DNA of 18,190 bases. It comes from Comamonadaceae bacterium. GTDB lineage: Bacteria; Pseudomonadota; Gammaproteobacteria; Burkholderiales; Burkholderiaceae_C. Under the pieces are notes generated by a model, which was not told the origin of the DNA, made no database searches, and saw only the letters and a list, made by a program, of their open reading frames with translations. The position numbers and the translations under genes were made by a program. Numbering within the stretch: position 1 is the first letter of the stretch; each line of letters begins with the position of its first letter. Below are positions 1-8,892 of the stretch, one piece after another. The stretch is from the NCBI GenBank assembly GCA_947458415.1, contig CANGZG010000029.1, positions 1 to 18,190 on the forward strand, in the 5' to 3' direction.

Positions 1-999
1 CACTTGCAAACCACCGGCGTAGCAAAAGTCTTCCATCAAATGGTCGCCAGAGGGTTGCAAGTTCAACAGACAAGGCAACTCAGACGCCAAGCGGTCGAAA
101 TCATCGACGCTCAAAGGCACGCCCAAACGACCGGCAATGGCAATCAGGTGAACCACTGCGTTGGTAGAGCCGCCAATCGCAGCCAGGGTTTTGATGGCAT
201 TTTCAAAAGCCTCGCGGGTGAGGATGCTGGAGAGTTTTTGGTCGGTGTGCACCATCTCCACAATGCGCCTGCCAGCGTTGCGTGCCAACACGTTTCTGCG
301 TCCATCCACCGCGGGGTAGGCTGCGTTGCCCGGCAAACCCACGCCCAAGGCTTCAACCATGCAAGCCATGGTCGAGGCGGTGCCCATGGTCATGCAGTGA
401 CCATGGCTGCGGTGCATGCAACTTTCTGCTTCAAAGAAATCGGCCAACTTGAGCGTGCCCGCACGCACTTGTTCGCTCATGCTCCACATGCCAGTGCCCG
501 AACCGAGTTCTTGACCGCGCCATTTGCCGTTGAGCATCGGGCCGCCGCTGACACCGATGGTGGGCAAGTCGACACTGGCCGCGCCCATGATCAGTGATGG
601 GGTGGTTTTGTCGCAGCCCATGAGCAACACGACGCCGTCTATGGGGTTGCCTCGGATGCTTTCTTCGACATCCATGCTGGCCAGATTCCGGTACAGCATG
701 GCGGTGGGGCGCAACAAGGTTTCGCCGAGGGACATGACGGGAAATTCCAGCGGAAAACCACCGGCTTCATAGACGCCGATCTTGACTTGCTCGGCAAGCG
801 TGCGGAAATGTGAATTGCAAGGGGTGAGTTCGCTGAAGGTGTTGCAAATGCCGATGACTGGACGGCCGTCGAACTGGTCGTGCGGCACGCCCTTGCCCTT
901 GACCCAACTGCGGTAAGCGAATCCGTCCCTGTCTTGGCGACCAAACCATTGTTGGCTGCGGAGTTCTTCGGGTTTTTTTCTGCGCGGTGTTGTCGTCAT
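1..999 (-). CDS. IlvD/Edd-family sugar-acid dehydratase (L-arabinonate dehydratase-like), 3' end beyond window
   Basis: The first 333 codons of a dehydratase are read on the minus strand; the frame stays open to the window edge, so the C-terminal part (family length about 570-600 aa) is missing. I place the start at the ATG ending at 999 (MTTTPRRKK). The three cysteines that bind the iron-sulfur cluster in this family are visible: C61 in LTPCN, C129 in MGCDKTTP and C202 in HGHCMTMG. Their spacing matches that recalled for Rhizobium L-arabinonate dehydratase (C59, C127, C200). D130-K131 is the expected Mg-binding/carbamylated-lysine pair, and GGSTNAVVHL follows later. The N-terminal pattern favours an aldonic-acid substrate (arabinonate, xylonate, fuconate) over the branched-chain IlvD. 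The reaction would be dehydration to a 2-keto-3-deoxy acid in the cytoplasm. It is divergent from a 2-hydroxyacid dehydrogenase, which fits sugar-acid catabolism, but the exact substrate is inferred. Confidence 0.9.
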   Translation of the reverse strand, partial: MTTTPRRKKPEELRSQQWFGRQDRDGFAYRSWVKGKGVPHDQFDGRPVIGICNTFSELTPCNSHFRTLAEQVKIGVYEAGGFPLEFPVMSLGETLLRPTAMLYRNLASMDVEESIRGNPIDGVVLLMGCDKTTPSLIMGAASVDLPTIGVSGGPMLNGKWRGQELGSGTGMWSMSEQVRAGTLKLADFFEAESCMHRSHGHCMTMGTASTMACMVEALGVGLPGNAAYPAVDGRRNVLARNAGRRIVEMVHTDQKLSSILTREAFENAIKTLAAIGGSTNAVVHLIAIAGRLGVPLSVDDFDRLASELPCLLNLQPSGDHLMEDFCYAGGLQV

Positions 1000-1101
1000 T
1001 TCAAGGGCCTGTGGTGTGGATGCAAGGTGTGCCTATACTACCTTTGACCGGGCTGGTCTCGGCGTGGTGTTTATACGGAGCCCAGTCTCAAAGGAGTCAT
1101 C
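1000..1101. promoter_or_regulatory. Divergent intergenic region, dehydratase / 2-hydroxyacid dehydrogenase
   Basis: This 102-bp region must carry the start signals of both flanking genes. On the plus strand TATACT at 1034-1039 matches the -10 consensus at 5 of 6 positions but has no good -35 at 16-18 bp. On the minus strand the same place reads TAGTAT (1035-1040). A TTGACC at 1044-1049 has no -10 at proper distance. AAAGGAG at 1090-1096 is a clear ribosome binding site for the plus-strand gene. The overlapping -10 candidates would suit mutually exclusive or co-regulated transcription, but this is weak evidence. Confidence 0.3.
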
Positions 1102-2031
1102 ATGATCGATATATTGCGTGTCACCAACCTGGCCTCCGGTTTGATGTCCGATTTGCAAGCCAACTATTTGGTGCATGACCGCGAGCACATCACCGACCCC
1201 AGCGCGTTGAGCCGCATTCGCGCCATGGTGGGCGGTGGTGACGCGGTCATCGACAAAAAATTCATGGCCTTGTTTCCGGCGCTTGAATTCATTTCGATTT
1301 GCGGTGTGGGTTACGACGGTGTCGATGTGGCTGCAGCGATGGCTCGCGGCATCAAGGTGGGTCACACCCCCGGTGTGCTCAATGACGATGTGGCCGATTT
1401 GGCGCTGGGACTCATGCTCTCCATCGCCAGACGTTTGCCTCAAGCGGACAAGTTTGTGCGCAACAGCGACTGGGTTGAAGGCCCGTTTCCACTCAGCAGC
1501 AAAATGAGTGGCGCGCGTTTGGGCTTGATTGGCATGGGCCGCATTGGTCAAGCCATTGCGAAGCGTGCGTTGGCGTTTGACATGTCTATTGCATACACCT
1601 CGCGTCACCCTGCACAAGCGGTGTCATACAGCTATTTTCCGAGTGCCAAAGCACTGGCCGCGCAAGTGGATTATTTGGTCGTCATCACGCCCGGCGGCGC
1701 TGCCACCAAACATTTGGTGAATGCCGACGTGCTGGCCGCCTTAGGCCCGAAAGGCTATTTGATCAATGTGGCGCGTGGCTCGGTGGTTGACCAAAACGCG
1801 TTGATTGAAGCGCTGCAAAAGAAAACGATTGCGGGCGCGGCGTTGGATGTGTTTGCAGAAGAACCGCGTGTGCCGGGTGAATTGCGCTTGGCCCAAAACA
1901 CGGTGCTCACGCCTCACATCGGCAGCGCCACGCAACAAACCCGCAAGGCGATGGCCGATTTGTGCTTGGCGAACATGGCGGCTTACTTCGAAGGCAAACC
2001 GATACCGGCCTTGGTGCCGGAATGTGCCTGA
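1102..2031 (+). CDS. D-isomer-specific 2-hydroxyacid dehydrogenase (glyoxylate/hydroxypyruvate reductase-like)
   Basis: This 309-aa protein has the normal length for the family. The NAD(P)-binding Rossmann motif is G144-M-G146-R-I-G149. The catalytic triad is present: R225 in NVARGS, E254 in FAEEP and H272 in TPHIGS. The loop after the second beta strand reads YTSR rather than ending in an acidic residue, which suggests NADP(H) preference. It would reversibly reduce a 2-keto acid such as glyoxylate or hydroxypyruvate to the D-hydroxyacid in the cytoplasm. The start ATG is supported by AAAGGAG 5 bp upstream. It is divergent from a sugar-acid dehydratase, so a role in carbohydrate-acid catabolism is a reasonable guess. 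It converges on rhlE with only 13 bp between stop codons and no visible terminator. Family is certain; substrate is not. Confidence 0.93.
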   Translation: MIDILRVTNLASGLMSDLQANYLVHDREHITDPSALSRIRAMVGGGDAVIDKKFMALFPALEFISICGVGYDGVDVAAAMARGIKVGHTPGVLNDDVADLALGLMLSIARRLPQADKFVRNSDWVEGPFPLSSKMSGARLGLIGMGRIGQAIAKRALAFDMSIAYTSRHPAQAVSYSYFPSAKALAAQVDYLVVITPGGAATKHLVNADVLAALGPKGYLINVARGSVVDQNALIEALQKKTIAGAALDVFAEEPRVPGELRLAQNTVLTPHIGSATQQTRKAMADLCLANMAAYFEGKPIPALVPECA

Positions 2032-2044
2032 ACCTGAAGTGTGT

Positions 2045-3808
<1,764 letters not shown>

Positions 3809-3842
3809 AGTGGAGCGCGCGGTTGAGCGACGCTTGGGGTTT

Positions 3843-3881
3843 CGGTCTGTTCTGCCAAACAGGGCAGCCAGCTAAAGACCG
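3843..3881 (-). promoter_or_regulatory. Imperfect stem-loop in the presumed rhlE 5' leader
   Basis: Outer arms CGGTCT (3843-3848) and AGACCG (3876-3881) enclose inner arms CTGCC (3852-3856) and GGCAG (3863-3867) around a 6-nt loop. The structure begins 35 nt upstream of the rhlE start codon, so it would lie in the rhlE mRNA leader if transcription starts further upstream. A competing CTGTT/AACAG pairing overlaps it. Leader structures control several cold-responsive helicase genes; here this role is inference only. Confidence 0.4.
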
Positions 3882-3955
3882 AGGAAACACATTTGGGCAG
3901 GTAGGTGACAAACGCTTGGTTTGATCCGGCCCCAGCAGAAGCGCTGATGTTGAAG

Positions 3956-3979
3956 CAACTGGTGGCAACAACTGGTGGC
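3956..3979. repeat. Tandem direct repeat, 11 bp with 13-bp period
   Basis: CAACTGGTGGC occurs at 3956-3966 and again, identical, at 3969-3979, separated by AA. It sits in the rhlE/ettA divergent region, about 150 bp from rhlE and 180 bp from ettA. Two exact copies this close could be a pair of regulator half-sites or a chance duplication. Confidence 0.6.
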
Positions 3980-4123
3980 TATTGTGGCATGAAATGGTAT
4001 TCATACCCAAGCAGCCCATTTCTTCGCAGAAATTCGCCCCGCGCGGGAACGCGGTGCGCGCCAAATTGGCAGAGCGCCAACTCTCAGACACCTGAAGCAG
4101 AGATAATCCCCAGTTATCCGCCG

Positions 4124-4140
4124 CCACGCTGTGTGGCGCA
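4124..4140 (+). promoter_or_regulatory. Short hairpin in the presumed ettA leader
   Basis: CGCCAC (4124-4129) and GTGGCG (4135-4140) form a 6-bp stem with a 5-nt loop, ending 19 nt before the ettA ATG and about 15 nt after the candidate -10. It is not followed by a T run, so it is not a terminator. It could tune ribosome access, but this is a small structure that could arise by chance. Confidence 0.3.
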
Positions 4141-4159
4141 CCGTCCAGAGAGTCATTCC

Positions 4160-5824
4160 ATGTCCCAATACGTTTTCACCATGAACCGGGTCGGCAAAAT
4201 CGTGCCACCCAAGCGCCACATCTTGAAAGACATCTCGCTCAGCTTCTTTCCTGGCGCCAAGATCGGTGTGCTCGGCTTGAACGGTTCAGGCAAGTCGACC
4301 TTGCTGAAAATCATGGCGGGACTGGACAAGGAAATCGAGGGCGAGGCCCAGCCCATGCCAGGTTTGCGCATCGGTTACTTGCCGCAAGAACCTAAATTGC
4401 GCCCCGAGCAAACCGTGCGCGAAGCGGTGGAAGGCGGCATGGAAGAAGTCATTCAAGCCAAGAAACGTTTGGAAGAGGTGTATGCGGCTTATGCCGAGGA
4501 TGGCGCGGATTTTGATGCCTTGGCCGCCGAGCAAGGCGAGTTAGAAGCCATCATCGCTGCGGCCGGAAGCGACAACAGCGAGCACCAACTGGAAATTGCC
4601 GCCGATGCGTTGCGCCTGCCGCCTTGGGACGCGGTCATTGAACATTTGTCCGGCGGTGAAAAACGCCGTGTGGCCTTGTGCCAGTTGTTGCTCTCCAAGC
4701 CTGACATGTTGTTGCTGGATGAACCGACCAACCACTTGGACGCCGAGTCTGTCGATTGGTTGGAACAATTTTTGGCGCGCTTTTCTGGCACCGTGGTGGC
4801 CATCACCCACGATCGTTATTTCTTAGACAACGCGGCCGAATGGATTTTGGAACTCGACCGTGGCCACGGCATTCCGTACAAAGGCAACTACACCACTTGG
4901 TTAGAGCAAAAGCAGGACCGCTTAGAGAAAGAACAAAAAGGCGAAGAGGCACGTGCCAAGGCTTTGAAGAAAGAACTTGATTGGGTTCGTCAAAACCCCA
5001 AGGGCCGCCAGGCGAAAAGCAAGGCGCGTATTGCACGTTTTGAAGAGTTGTCAGATTTCGAATACCAAAAGCGCAACGAAACCCAAGAGATTTTCATTCC
5101 AGTGGCTGAGCGTTTGGGTCACGAAGTCATTGAGTTCACCAACGTCAGCAAATCCTTTGGCGACCGGTTGTTGATAGACAACCTGAGTTTCAAAGTGCCT
5201 GCTGGCGCGATCGTGGGCATCATCGGTCCCAACGGCGCGGGTAAATCCACGCTGTTTCGCATGATTGCTGGCAAAGAGCAACCCGACAGCGGTGAAATCA
5301 AACTCGGTCAAACCGTGAAGATGGCGTTTGTCGACCAAAACCGCGACGACTTGGCGAATGAAAAAACCGTGTGGGAAGACATCTCTGGCGGTTTGGACAT
5401 CCTCACTGTCGGCAAGTTTGAGATGGCCAGTCGTGCCTATTGCGGACGCTTCAACTTCAACGGTGGTGACCAGCAAAAACGGGTTGGAACCCTCTCAGGC
5501 GGTGAGCGCGGTCGTTTGCATTTGGCCAAAACGCTGATCGCGGGTGGCAATGTCTTGATGTTGGACGAACCCTCTAATGATTTGGACGTCGAAACATTGC
5601 GTGCATTGGAAGATGCCTTGTTGGAGTTTGCCGGTAGCATCATGGTGATCAGCCACGACCGCTGGTTTCTGGACCGGATCGCGACGCACATCCTGGCTTG
5701 TGAAGGTGATTCGCAATGGACTTTCTTCGACGGCAATTACCAAGAATACGAAGCCGACAAGAAAAAACGCTTGGGTGAAGAAGGCGCCAAACCCAAACGC
5801 ATGCGTTACAAAGCACTTAAGTAA
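4160..5824 (+). CDS. ettA: Energy-dependent translational throttle protein EttA (ABC-F ATPase)
   Basis: This is a 554-aa soluble ABC-F protein with two ATPase domains and no membrane segment, the usual EttA length. I start it at MSQYVFTMNRVGK, the conserved EttA N-terminus; the same frame is open for another 85 codons upstream, but that stretch looks non-coding. Domain 1 has Walker A GLNGSGKST (39-47), signature LSGGE (163-167) and Walker B LLLDEPTNHLD (184-194). An EttA-type arm insertion lies around 95-135 and a charged linker around 245-310. Domain 2 has Walker A GPNGAGKST (356-364), signature LSGGE (445-449) and Walker B LMLDEPSNDLD (466-476). EttA binds the ribosomal E site and gates entry into elongation according to the ATP/ADP ratio. 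The Shine-Dalgarno is weak (AGAGAG). No operon partner is evident; the next gene follows after 163 AT-rich bases. Confidence 0.96.
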   Translation: MSQYVFTMNRVGKIVPPKRHILKDISLSFFPGAKIGVLGLNGSGKSTLLKIMAGLDKEIEGEAQPMPGLRIGYLPQEPKLRPEQTVREAVEGGMEEVIQAKKRLEEVYAAYAEDGADFDALAAEQGELEAIIAAAGSDNSEHQLEIAADALRLPPWDAVIEHLSGGEKRRVALCQLLLSKPDMLLLDEPTNHLDAESVDWLEQFLARFSGTVVAITHDRYFLDNAAEWILELDRGHGIPYKGNYTTWLEQKQDRLEKEQKGEEARAKALKKELDWVRQNPKGRQAKSKARIARFEELSDFEYQKRNETQEIFIPVAERLGHEVIEFTNVSKSFGDRLLIDNLSFKVPAGAIVGIIGPNGAGKSTLFRMIAGKEQPDSGEIKLGQTVKMAFVDQNRDDLANEKTVWEDISGGLDILTVGKFEMASRAYCGRFNFNGGDQQKRVGTLSGGERGRLHLAKTLIAGGNVLMLDEPSNDLDVETLRALEDALLEFAGSIMVISHDRWFLDRIATHILACEGDSQWTFFDGNYQEYEADKKKRLGEEGAKPKRMRYKALK

Positions 5825-5987
5825 ATTCACCACACTTTTTGTAGACTTTGATGGGACAAACCGAGAAAAAATTTATTAATTCTTAAAAATTAATAAAATG
5901 AAGAAAAGTTTGATTTAAATACTATTAAAATACGCTTTTTGATAAACACCCATTTCTTGGTCCAACCCCAAGCTCAGCGGAGCCTCC
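5825..5987 (+). promoter_or_regulatory. AT-rich upstream region of the response-regulator gene with a 10-bp inverted repeat
   Basis: The central part, about 5860-5945, is strikingly AT-rich compared with the rest of the window. It contains a perfect inverted repeat, TTTATTAATT (5872-5881) and AATTAATAAA (5888-5897), with a 6-nt spacer. Several A/T tracts could act as UP elements or as binding sites for an H-NS/MvaT-like protein. Candidate promoter hexamers (TTGATT at 5910-5915, TAAAAT at 5926-5931) are badly spaced, so I do not call a promoter. GGAG at 5979-5982 is the ribosome binding site for the next gene. No rho-independent terminator for ettA is visible. Confidence 0.55.
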
Positions 5988-6626
5988 ATGAGCCACAAAG
6001 CGATCCCTGATTCAACGGACGAATACTGCGGCACCAGTTATGCCGCCAAATTGCTCAATTTGTCGGTGGGTTCTGTCCAGTCCCTGGTGGAAAAAAACGA
6101 ATTGGTTGCATGGAAGACCCAAGGCGGCCACCGCCGCATTTCCATCCAGTCGATTTACCAATACCAAAACCGCGCCAACTTGTCCCCCAAGGCGCAGTCG
6201 CACAACGGCAAATACCTCAGGGTCATGGTGGTCGAAGACGATGTCAACAGCCGCGCCATGTACCAAGCGCATTTCGACAGTTGGGATTTGCCGATTGACG
6301 CCGTGATGCAGGTGTCTGCCATCGAGGCCTTGTTGGACATCCCGGTGGTCAAGCCGCAAGTGCTGATGGCTGATTTGCGCATGCCGGGCATTGACGGCGT
6401 GGAAATGCTGCGCCAACTCAGCGCGCACCCGCAATTCACCAAAATGTCTGTCATCGTCATCACCGGCTTGAGCGACGATGAAATCGCCGCTTATGGTGAA
6501 CTGCCCGCAGGTACCCATGTGCTTCGCAAACCGGTGGACATGGGTTGGCTCAAAGGCTATTTCCAAGCCATGCTCAGTTTGCGCAGCCCACCCAAGCGGG
6601 CAACCGCCTCATTGGATTCCGAATAA
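5988..6626 (+). CDS. Response regulator with N-terminal excisionase/MerR-like DNA-binding domain and C-terminal receiver
   Basis: This 212-aa protein has two domains in reverse of the usual response-regulator order. Residues about 15-60 look like an excisionase/MerR-type winged helix (YAAKLLNLSVGSVQ, then a wing with TQGGHRR and ISIQSIY). Residues about 76-197 form a receiver domain: acidic pocket E83-D84-D85, phospho-acceptor D129 in MADLRMPG, conserved T159 and K181 in LRKPV. All residues needed for phosphorylation are present, so it probably takes phosphate from a histidine kinase, and none is encoded in this window. The DNA-binding part suggests transcriptional control of unknown targets. 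The ATG is preceded by GGAG at good spacing. The gene stands alone between ettA and an acyl-CoA synthetase gene, behind an AT-rich region. The architecture is secure; the regulated process is unknown. Confidence 0.88.
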   Translation: MSHKAIPDSTDEYCGTSYAAKLLNLSVGSVQSLVEKNELVAWKTQGGHRRISIQSIYQYQNRANLSPKAQSHNGKYLRVMVVEDDVNSRAMYQAHFDSWDLPIDAVMQVSAIEALLDIPVVKPQVLMADLRMPGIDGVEMLRQLSAHPQFTKMSVIVITGLSDDEIAAYGELPAGTHVLRKPVDMGWLKGYFQAMLSLRSPPKRATASLDSE

Positions 6627-6640
6627 ACCCTCGCCCGTCA

Positions 6641-6666
6641 CTGAGCCTGCCGCGACAGGAACTCAG
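6641..6666 (+). terminator. Weak hairpin after the response-regulator gene
   Basis: CTGAG-CCTG (6641-6649) pairs with CAGG-AA-CTCAG (6656-6666), giving 9 bp with a 2-nt bulge and a 6-nt loop. It begins 14 bp after the stop codon and is followed only by a loosely T-containing stretch (taggtttactcttg). It may act as a weak or factor-assisted terminator before the acyl-CoA synthetase gene. Confidence 0.35.
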
Positions 6667-6714
6667 TAGGTTTACTCTTGCGGCTTGCGGCGACACTGGT
6701 TAGCCTCAGTCACC

Positions 6715-8412
6715 ATGAAATCCCATCACGCCCATTGGCCGCTTCGCGTTCCCCACCAGTTCACGCCACCCCAAACCACTTTGTGGGACAACCTGCATGT
6801 CAGCTCAAAACGCTTTCCTGAAAAAACCGCGCTGGATTTTTTAGGGGCCCAAACCAGTTACCGTCAACTGGCACAACAATCTGAACGCATCGCTGCATGG
6901 TTAGCACAAGCGGGTGTCAAGCAAGGCGACAGGGTGCTGCTCTACATGCAAAACTGCCCGCAGTGGGTGGCTGCGCACTTTGGCATCTTGCGCGCCAATG
7001 CGGTGGTGGTGCCAGTCAATCCAATGAACCGGGCCAAAGAGCTCGAGCACTACATCGAAGACGCGCAAGCCAAGGTGGCCATCACCACGTCTGATTTGGC
7101 GACACACATGGCCCAAGCCAGCGACACTTTGTCCTCTGCGCACGCGTTGCATCATTTGGTGGTCAGCGATTACACCGATGCGTTCGACCCCACCGCACAA
7201 GCTGCCGAGCAATGGCCCACTGCTTGGAACGACTGGTTGGTCGCCCAGCACCCGCGCGTGAAACTTTCGCAAGGCACGGTGCACCCTTGGGTGGACGTGT
7301 TGGCCAACACGCATGCGCCGCCTGCGTATGGGGTGCGTCCTGATGATTTGGCGGTGTTGCCATACACCAGTGGCACCACCGGTTTACCCAAGGGCTGCAT
7401 GCACCCGCACCGCAGCATCATGCACAACGCCGTGGCCGCTGCCATGTGGCACAACGCCACCCAAGAAAACGTGGCGTTGTGCGTGGTGCCGATGTTTCAC
7501 ATCACCGGCATGGTCGCGGTGATGCATACCTCGGTGTATGCCGGCGCCACGGTGGTGTTGATGCCGCGGTGGGACCGCGATTACGCCGGCCGATTGATTT
7601 CACAACGTCGCGTCACCCACTGGACCAACATTCCCACCATGGTGATCGATTTGTTGGGCAGCCCCCAGTTTGATCAATACGATTTGAGTTCGTTGATCGC
7701 GATCGGCGGCGGCGGTGCGGCCATGCCCCAAGCGGTGGCACAGCGTTTGTGGGAACTGTATGGACTGCGTTATGTGGAAGGCTATGGTTTGACCGAAACC
7801 GCCGCACCCTCTCACAGCAACCCGCCGGACAGACCCAAGCAACAATGTTTAGGCATTCCTTTCATTGGGGTAGATGCACGCGTGATCGACCCCGAGAGCC
7901 TGCAAGAAGTGGCCGTCGGTGAACAAGGCGAAATCATCATGCGCGGCCCGCAAATTTTTGACGGCTATTGGCAACGCCCTGAAGCCACCGATGCTGCGTT
8001 TCTCCTGTTTGAAGGCCAACGCTATTTCCGCTCGGGCGACTTGGGCCATGTCGACGAGGAGGGCTATTTCTTCATCACCGACAGGCTCAAGCGGATGATC
8101 AACGCGTCGGGATTCAAAGTGTGGCCTGCCGAAGTGGAAGCGTTGATGTTTCGCCATCCCGCGATTCAAGAAGCCTGTGTGGTGGCCGCGCACGACAGCT
8201 ACCGGGGAGAGACCGTCAAAGCGTTTGTGGTGCTGCGTCAGTCACACCAAGGTCAGGTCAGCGCGGACGACATATTGGCTTGGTGCAGAGACAACATGGC
8301 GGTTTACAAAGCGCCCCGTTTGCTGGAGTTTCTGGACACCCTGCCCAAGAGCGGCAGTGGCAAGGTGATGTGGCGCAGTCTGCAAGAAGCAGAAATGGCC
8401 AAAGCACAGTGA
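6715..8412 (+). CDS. AMP-forming acyl-CoA synthetase (long/medium-chain fatty-acid CoA ligase family)
   Basis: This 565-aa enzyme activates a carboxylic acid with ATP and CoA through an acyl-adenylate. The P-loop-like motif YTSGTTGLPKG is at about 217-227. The adenylate-binding GYGLTETA motif, the SGDLG motif and the TDRLKRMINASG hinge follow in order. The C-terminal catalytic lysine is K550 in SGSGK. The length fits the family. I chose ATG 6715 (MKSHHAHWPL) over an in-frame TTG at 6685 because ATG is commoner and homologues start about here; neither has a good Shine-Dalgarno. The acid is not identifiable from the sequence; fatty acids are most likely. It lies 88 bp downstream of the response regulator, so shared transcription is possible, and converges on the BLUF gene with a 12-bp gap. 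No other beta-oxidation gene is nearby. Confidence 0.92.
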   Translation: MKSHHAHWPLRVPHQFTPPQTTLWDNLHVSSKRFPEKTALDFLGAQTSYRQLAQQSERIAAWLAQAGVKQGDRVLLYMQNCPQWVAAHFGILRANAVVVPVNPMNRAKELEHYIEDAQAKVAITTSDLATHMAQASDTLSSAHALHHLVVSDYTDAFDPTAQAAEQWPTAWNDWLVAQHPRVKLSQGTVHPWVDVLANTHAPPAYGVRPDDLAVLPYTSGTTGLPKGCMHPHRSIMHNAVAAAMWHNATQENVALCVVPMFHITGMVAVMHTSVYAGATVVLMPRWDRDYAGRLISQRRVTHWTNIPTMVIDLLGSPQFDQYDLSSLIAIGGGGAAMPQAVAQRLWELYGLRYVEGYGLTETAAPSHSNPPDRPKQQCLGIPFIGVDARVIDPESLQEVAVGEQGEIIMRGPQIFDGYWQRPEATDAAFLLFEGQRYFRSGDLGHVDEEGYFFITDRLKRMINASGFKVWPAEVEALMFRHPAIQEACVVAAHDSYRGETVKAFVVLRQSHQGQVSADDILAWCRDNMAVYKAPRLLEFLDTLPKSGSGKVMWRSLQEAEMAKAQ

Positions 8413-8424
8413 GGTTGGCGCGGC

Positions 8425-8838
8425 TCAGTTTTGTATCGGTTTGCCGCTGACCACCCATTCATCGATTTGTTGCGACAGCAATTCACTGCTGGCTGAATAC
8501 GGGTCGAACTCGGGGTGCTGCAACATCACCATCGGGTCGTTGTCAGACAAATCGATCAAGGCCATTGACCAAGCGCCAAACTTTCTGGTGCTGATCTCGT
8601 GCAAGCTGACCATCTGCACCTCTTTGTGGCGCGAGTCGCGAAGAATGCGGCCATAAAGTTCATTGACCACCGAGCGTTCACCTTCGAGCATTTGAAGAAA
8701 AAAGCCTTTGCCTTGGCAAAGCACACCGGTGATTTGGTTGACTTTGTTGAAGCCCAAAGCGGTTTTCAGGATAGACCCGGTGATGGTGCTGGTTTGTGGC
8801 CCGGCACTGCGACTGATGTAAAAAGCGCGAATCAGCAT
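8425..8838 (-). CDS. BLUF-domain blue-light sensor protein
   Basis: This 137-aa protein is a short BLUF photoreceptor that binds FAD and senses blue light. Aligning it by spacing to AppA, every key residue falls in place: Y7 (AppA Y21), N31 (N45), Q49 (Q63), W90 (W104) and M92 (M106). Y7 and Q49 are the pair whose hydrogen-bond switch gives the light signal. The BLUF fold spans about 1-95; the last 40 residues are probably capping helices with no output domain, so it must signal through a partner protein. I start it at the ATG ending at 8838 (MLIRAFYIS) because AGGAGG lies 6 nt upstream; an earlier start would add six residues without support. It is divergent from a flavin monooxygenase gene and convergent with the acyl-CoA synthetase gene. 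The output pathway is unknown. Confidence 0.95.
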   Translation of the reverse strand: MLIRAFYISRSAGPQTSTITGSILKTALGFNKVNQITGVLCQGKGFFLQMLEGERSVVNELYGRILRDSRHKEVQMVSLHEISTRKFGAWSMALIDLSDNDPMVMLQHPEFDPYSASSELLSQQIDEWVVSGKPIQN

Positions 8839-8892
8839 GGATACCTCCTGTGACAAAGCGACGCAAACACGAAGCTTCCATTGCCAGACCCC

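Larger units (their letters stand above)
3809..4159. promoter_or_regulatory. 351-bp divergent intergenic region, rhlE / ettA
   Basis: I see no convincing gene here; open frames through it are extensions or shadows of the flanking genes. It holds an imperfect hairpin at 3843-3881, a tandem 11-bp repeat at 3956-3979, a GC palindrome CCCGCGCGGG at 4040-4049, a GATAAT -10 candidate for ettA at 4104-4109 (no matching -35) and a small CGCCAC/GTGGCG hairpin at 4124-4140 in the presumed ettA leader. Both genes act on RNA or ribosomes, so shared growth- or cold-responsive control is possible but is not shown by the sequence. Confidence 0.5.

Noticed and set aside
1033..1617. Minus-strand 194-aa open frame over the 2-hydroxyacid dehydrogenase gene
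   Set aside because: It is antisense to a gene with complete catalytic motifs; its H/Q/R-rich composition is typical of a shadow frame in GC-rich DNA.
4040..4049. CCCGCGCGGG palindrome
   Set aside because: Short GC-only palindromes are common by chance in such DNA; no positional support as an operator.
3905..4159. 85-codon N-terminal extension of ettA in the same frame
   Set aside because: EttA proteins start at MSQYVFTM; the extension has no family resemblance and covers a region with promoter-like and repeat elements.
5910..5931. TTGATT / TAAAAT as a promoter for the response regulator
   Set aside because: The spacer is only 10 bp, which is incompatible with a sigma70 promoter.
6685..6714. 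TTG start for the acyl-CoA synthetase, ten codons upstream
   Set aside because: A rare start codon without ribosome binding site; ATG 6715 fits the family start better.
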